From: Corynebacterium halotolerans YIM 70093 = DSM 44683 | Lineage (GTDB): Bacteria; Actinomycetota; Actinomycetes; Mycobacteriales; Mycobacteriaceae | DNA length: 64,000 bases | Assembly (NCBI RefSeq): GCF_000341345.1 | Contig: NC_020302.1 | Coordinates: 39,483 to 103,482, forward strand | Reading direction: 5' to 3' | Shown: positions 61,866-64,000 of the stretch, piece by piece | How the letters are laid out: the number at the start of each line of letters is the position of its first letter | How positions within the stretch are numbered: position 1 is the stretch's first letter | Notes under the pieces: generated by a model | Told to the model about the DNA's origin: nothing | Seen by the model: only the letters and a program-made list of their open reading frames with translations | Database searches by the model: none | Position numbers and translations under genes: made by a program

Positions 61866-62639
61866 TCATGATGCCATGTGCAAGCCGCCGTTCACGTGGA
61901 TCGTTTCACCGGTGATGAAGCCAGCGGTATCGGTGCACAAGAAAGCCACAATCCCGGCGACATCTTCTGGGGTTCCAAAGCGGTGTAGGGGAGTGGCTTT
62001 CAGAAGATCGTCTCCAACGTCCGCAACGAGGTTGTTCGTCATCGAGGTCTGGATGATTCCGGGTGCAACGGTGTTGGCTCGAATATCCCGGTCCGCGAGT
62101 TCGATTGCGATGCTCCGAGTGAACGCCGCAATCGCCCCCTTCGTCGCCGCGTAGTGACTGTGGTTACGGCTGCCTCGCGCGCCCGCAATCGAGCCGAAGT
62201 TCACGATCGCCCCACCTCGCCGCAGGTGCATGGACAAGTCCCGGGTTAGGGTGAACACCGCGGTCATGTTAACCGAGAGCACTGTTTCCCAGTCCTCATC
62301 GGAAATTTTCTGGAATGGTGACTCCGGGTAGATTCCGGCGGCCGGGATGAGAAGGTCAATGCCGCCTGCCTCGGCCACCAGTGCGATGAGGTCTGCCCGA
62401 GTATCGGGTCGGGTGAGATCGCCGCTGAATGTCTCGACAGTGACAGGTCTGCCTGCGGTGGCGCTGATCTCCCCGGCAAGTTTGTCGAGACGAATCTGGT
62501 CGAGATCGGTGAGGAGAAGATCTGCGCCACCGACCGCAAGAACGCGGGCGCATGCATGACCGATACCTCCGGCGGCCCCTGTGATCAATGCACGCTTTCC
62601 TTCGAATGCGGTCGTGGAGAAAGGGTGGGGGTGGCTCAT
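61866..62639 (-). CDS. Short-chain dehydrogenase/reductase
   Basis: 257 residues. ITGAAGGIGHACARVLA binds the cofactor, NFGSIAG carries the Ser and YAATKGAIAAF the Tyr-Lys. The acidic residue in LLTDLDQ favours NAD. AAAGGA precedes the ATG at 62639. It lies between another SDR gene (10 bp upstream) and the regulator. Confidence 0.87.
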   Translation of the reverse strand: MSHPHPFSTTAFEGKRALITGAAGGIGHACARVLAVGGADLLLTDLDQIRLDKLAGEISATAGRPVTVETFSGDLTRPDTRADLIALVAEAGGIDLLIPAAGIYPESPFQKISDEDWETVLSVNMTAVFTLTRDLSMHLRRGGAIVNFGSIAGARGSRNHSHYAATKGAIAAFTRSIAIELADRDIRANTVAPGIIQTSMTNNLVADVGDDLLKATPLHRFGTPEDVAGIVAFLCTDTAGFITGETIHVNGGLHMAS

Positions 62640-62649
62640 GTTTTTCCTT

Positions 62650-63417
62650 TCAGTCGCTGTACCAGTTGCCGTCAATGGTCATACCGCCGTCGATCATCAG
62701 GGTGTGTCCCGTGATGAAGCTCGCTTGGTTACTCAGGAGAAAGCCGATGCCGTCCGCGATTTCTCCCGGCCGAGCCCAGCGGCCCAGCGGGGTGCGGCGG
62801 GTGACGGGTTCAGTGTCGAGCGCCCCGTCAGCGATGAGCTTCCGGGTCAGGGTGGTGAGCACATAGCCGGGACCGACGGAATTCACGCGGATTCCTTCTG
62901 CTGCCCATTCCACGGCAAGACTTTTCGTTAGGCCACCGATGGCGTGCTTGGCTGAGTTGTAGCTTGCCCGCTGTGGCATGCCGAGAACGCCGGCCACGGA
63001 TGAAACGTTGACAATTGCTCCTCCCGCCGCTTTGAGCAGGGGGTAGGCCGCGCGACAGACACGCATCGTGCCATTCAGATGAATGTCGATGACTGACTCC
63101 CAATCACCGTCTGACATCTCGGCGGTCGGAGAGGGACAAGAGTTCCCAGCCGAGTTGACCAGTGCGTCGATCTGGCCGAATTCGTCGGTGATGACGGAGA
63201 AAGCCTCATCCACGGACGACGAATCACGTACGTTGACGACGACGCCGCGAGCATTCTTCCCTATCAAGTCGACGGCGGCGTCGAGATTGTCGCTGTCGAT
63301 ATCCAGGAGTATGGCCACCCCCTCATCCGCAGCCCAACGGCGACAGACTTCGAGGCCGATGCCTGAAGCGCCGCCGGTGGTTACCAGTACCCGAGGGTGC
63401 GGTTCCCTCTCGGTCAT
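62650..63417 (-). CDS. Short-chain dehydrogenase/reductase
   Basis: 255 residues. The cofactor loop TTGGASGIGLEVCRRWA and the active-site YNSAKHAIGGLTKSLA are typical, with Ser in NVSSVAG. The ATG at 63417 has AAAGGAAG seven bases upstream; codons further up the frame are non-coding. First gene of the unit SDR-SDR-regulator. It may oxidise a secondary alcohol to the ketone used by the monooxygenase. Confidence 0.87.
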   Translation of the reverse strand: MTEREPHPRVLVTTGGASGIGLEVCRRWAADEGVAILLDIDSDNLDAAVDLIGKNARGVVVNVRDSSSVDEAFSVITDEFGQIDALVNSAGNSCPSPTAEMSDGDWESVIDIHLNGTMRVCRAAYPLLKAAGGAIVNVSSVAGVLGMPQRASYNSAKHAIGGLTKSLAVEWAAEGIRVNSVGPGYVLTTLTRKLIADGALDTEPVTRRTPLGRWARPGEIADGIGFLLSNQASFITGHTLMIDGGMTIDGNWYSD

Positions 63418-63704
63418 CTGTCTTCCTTTCGTCGTTCCGGGCAGGGGTGCTTCTCGTCCTAGCCTTGCTGGAGAGAATTGAATCGTGATGCACTTCACTC
63501 TAGACCGGCTCACCGCGCTTGCAGGCAGGGAAAAGGTGTAGAAAACTACATATAAAGAGGTAAATAATGTGGTCTTATCCAGGTTTTCCGCGGCATTTTT
63601 CCGTTATGGTTTGGGTCACATTTCTCCCGCTTTGTCCACGCTGCGGGAGGAGAGTGCCTGAACATGCGGCACCATAGCCGCGGTCCCACCACGAGGAGCT
63701 TTTC
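63418..63704. promoter_or_regulatory. Divergent promoter region of the SDR and aldehyde dehydrogenase genes
   Basis: 287 bp, clearly AT-richer than its surroundings at 63535-63615. TGTAG-AAAA-CTACA at 63537-63550 is a 5+4+5 palindrome and a good operator candidate for the nearby regulator. No small gene is seen. Confidence 0.5.
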
Positions 63705-64000
63705 ATGGACACCACTACCTTGTTACAGAAATCATCTACCGATTCCTCGGACGGAGACATCCCACGTGACCTCATCTCACTGATCAACAAGGTCCCCACC
63801 GGCCTGCTCATCAATGGCCAGTGGACCGACTCCAGCGACGGCGAGACCTTCGACGTGGAGAACCCGGCCACCGGTGAGACCCTGGCCACCCTGGCCTCGG
63901 CCACCTCGGATGACGCGAACGCCGCCCTCGACGCCGCGTGCGCCGTCCAGGACGAGTGGGCGCGCACCCCGGCGCGGGAGCGCTCCGACATCCTGCGCCG
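63705..64000 (+). CDS. NAD(P)-dependent aldehyde/succinate-semialdehyde dehydrogenase, cut by the window
   Basis: The first 98 residues are seen; the gene runs off the right edge. INGQWTDSSDGETFDVENPATGETLATLA is the usual opening of the aldehyde dehydrogenase superfamily, closest to succinate-semialdehyde dehydrogenases. GAGGAG six bases before the ATG at 63705 is a strong ribosome site. It is divergent from the SDR genes and could oxidise the aldehyde formed late in the pathway to an acid. Confidence 0.82.
   Translation, partial: MDTTTLLQKSSTDSSDGDIPRDLISLINKVPTGLLINGQWTDSSDGETFDVENPATGETLATLASATSDDANAALDAACAVQDEWARTPARERSDILR

Overview
The window is high-GC actinobacterial DNA and looks like a Corynebacterium chromosome. 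Support comes from corynebacterial operator types (TGAAC-N3-GTTCA sites before bioB), four parS-like sites, many GTG starts, a class E sortase relic with its small partner gene, and an envelope-lipoprotein acyltransferase homologue. parS sites in this genus cluster near the replication origin, so 33.9-36.0 kb is probably origin-proximal. No rRNA, tRNA or CRISPR array was seen.

Layout. 0-3.3 kb: secreted protein (cut by the window edge), lipocalin, quinone oxidoreductase-like enzyme, MFS permease. 3.5-10.8 kb: a compact envelope-thiol island: Lnt-like protein, TlpA-like thioredoxin, two CcdA-type electron carriers, a DsbA-like protein, a small Cys-motif membrane protein and a BlaI/BlaR-type repressor/protease pair. 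Its two divergent promoters carry the same TAGTCGACTA operator in arrays with a 17-bp period. 10.9-18.5 kb: a persulfide/sulfite module (metallo-beta-lactamase/rhodanese fusion, sulfite exporter, two rhodaneses, CstR-like sensor, DUF302 protein) with CsoR/CstR-type operators, interrupted by a decayed sortase locus flanked by repeated, possibly transposase-derived tails. 18.8-29.7 kb: methyltransferase, ArsR regulator, GH15 glycosidase, a PBP, a LysR/beta-lactamase-like pair, FMN reductase, CDF transporter.

29.7-41.2 kb: M20 peptidase with a decayed copy of its own 3' end beside it, formaldehyde-dehydrogenase-like ADH, bioB with its auxiliary protein gene, YbdK-like ligase, DinB-like protein, racemase and class III aminotransferase. 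41.4-44.9 kb: two secreted proteins with Ser-rich tails (one a calcineurin-like phosphoesterase) and the tail of a second aminotransferase. 45.4-51.1 kb: SDR, serine hydrolase and a self-sufficient P450-reductase gene that is broken inside its ferredoxin domain by an IS3-type element; the reading frame is restored exactly when the element and one target repeat are removed. 51.3-54.5 kb: membrane-anchored protein, HNH/Excalibur lipoprotein and an IS982-type element.

54.7-64 kb: a catabolic cluster. MHS permease, Zn alcohol dehydrogenase, Baeyer-Villiger monooxygenase and alpha/beta hydrolase overlap end to end in one operon. Two SDRs and a GAF/PucR regulator form a second unit, and an aldehyde dehydrogenase is divergent. 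Together they could import an alcohol or ketone, oxidise it to a ketone, convert that to an ester or lactone, hydrolyse it and oxidise the product to an acid. The substrate cannot be read from the sequence.
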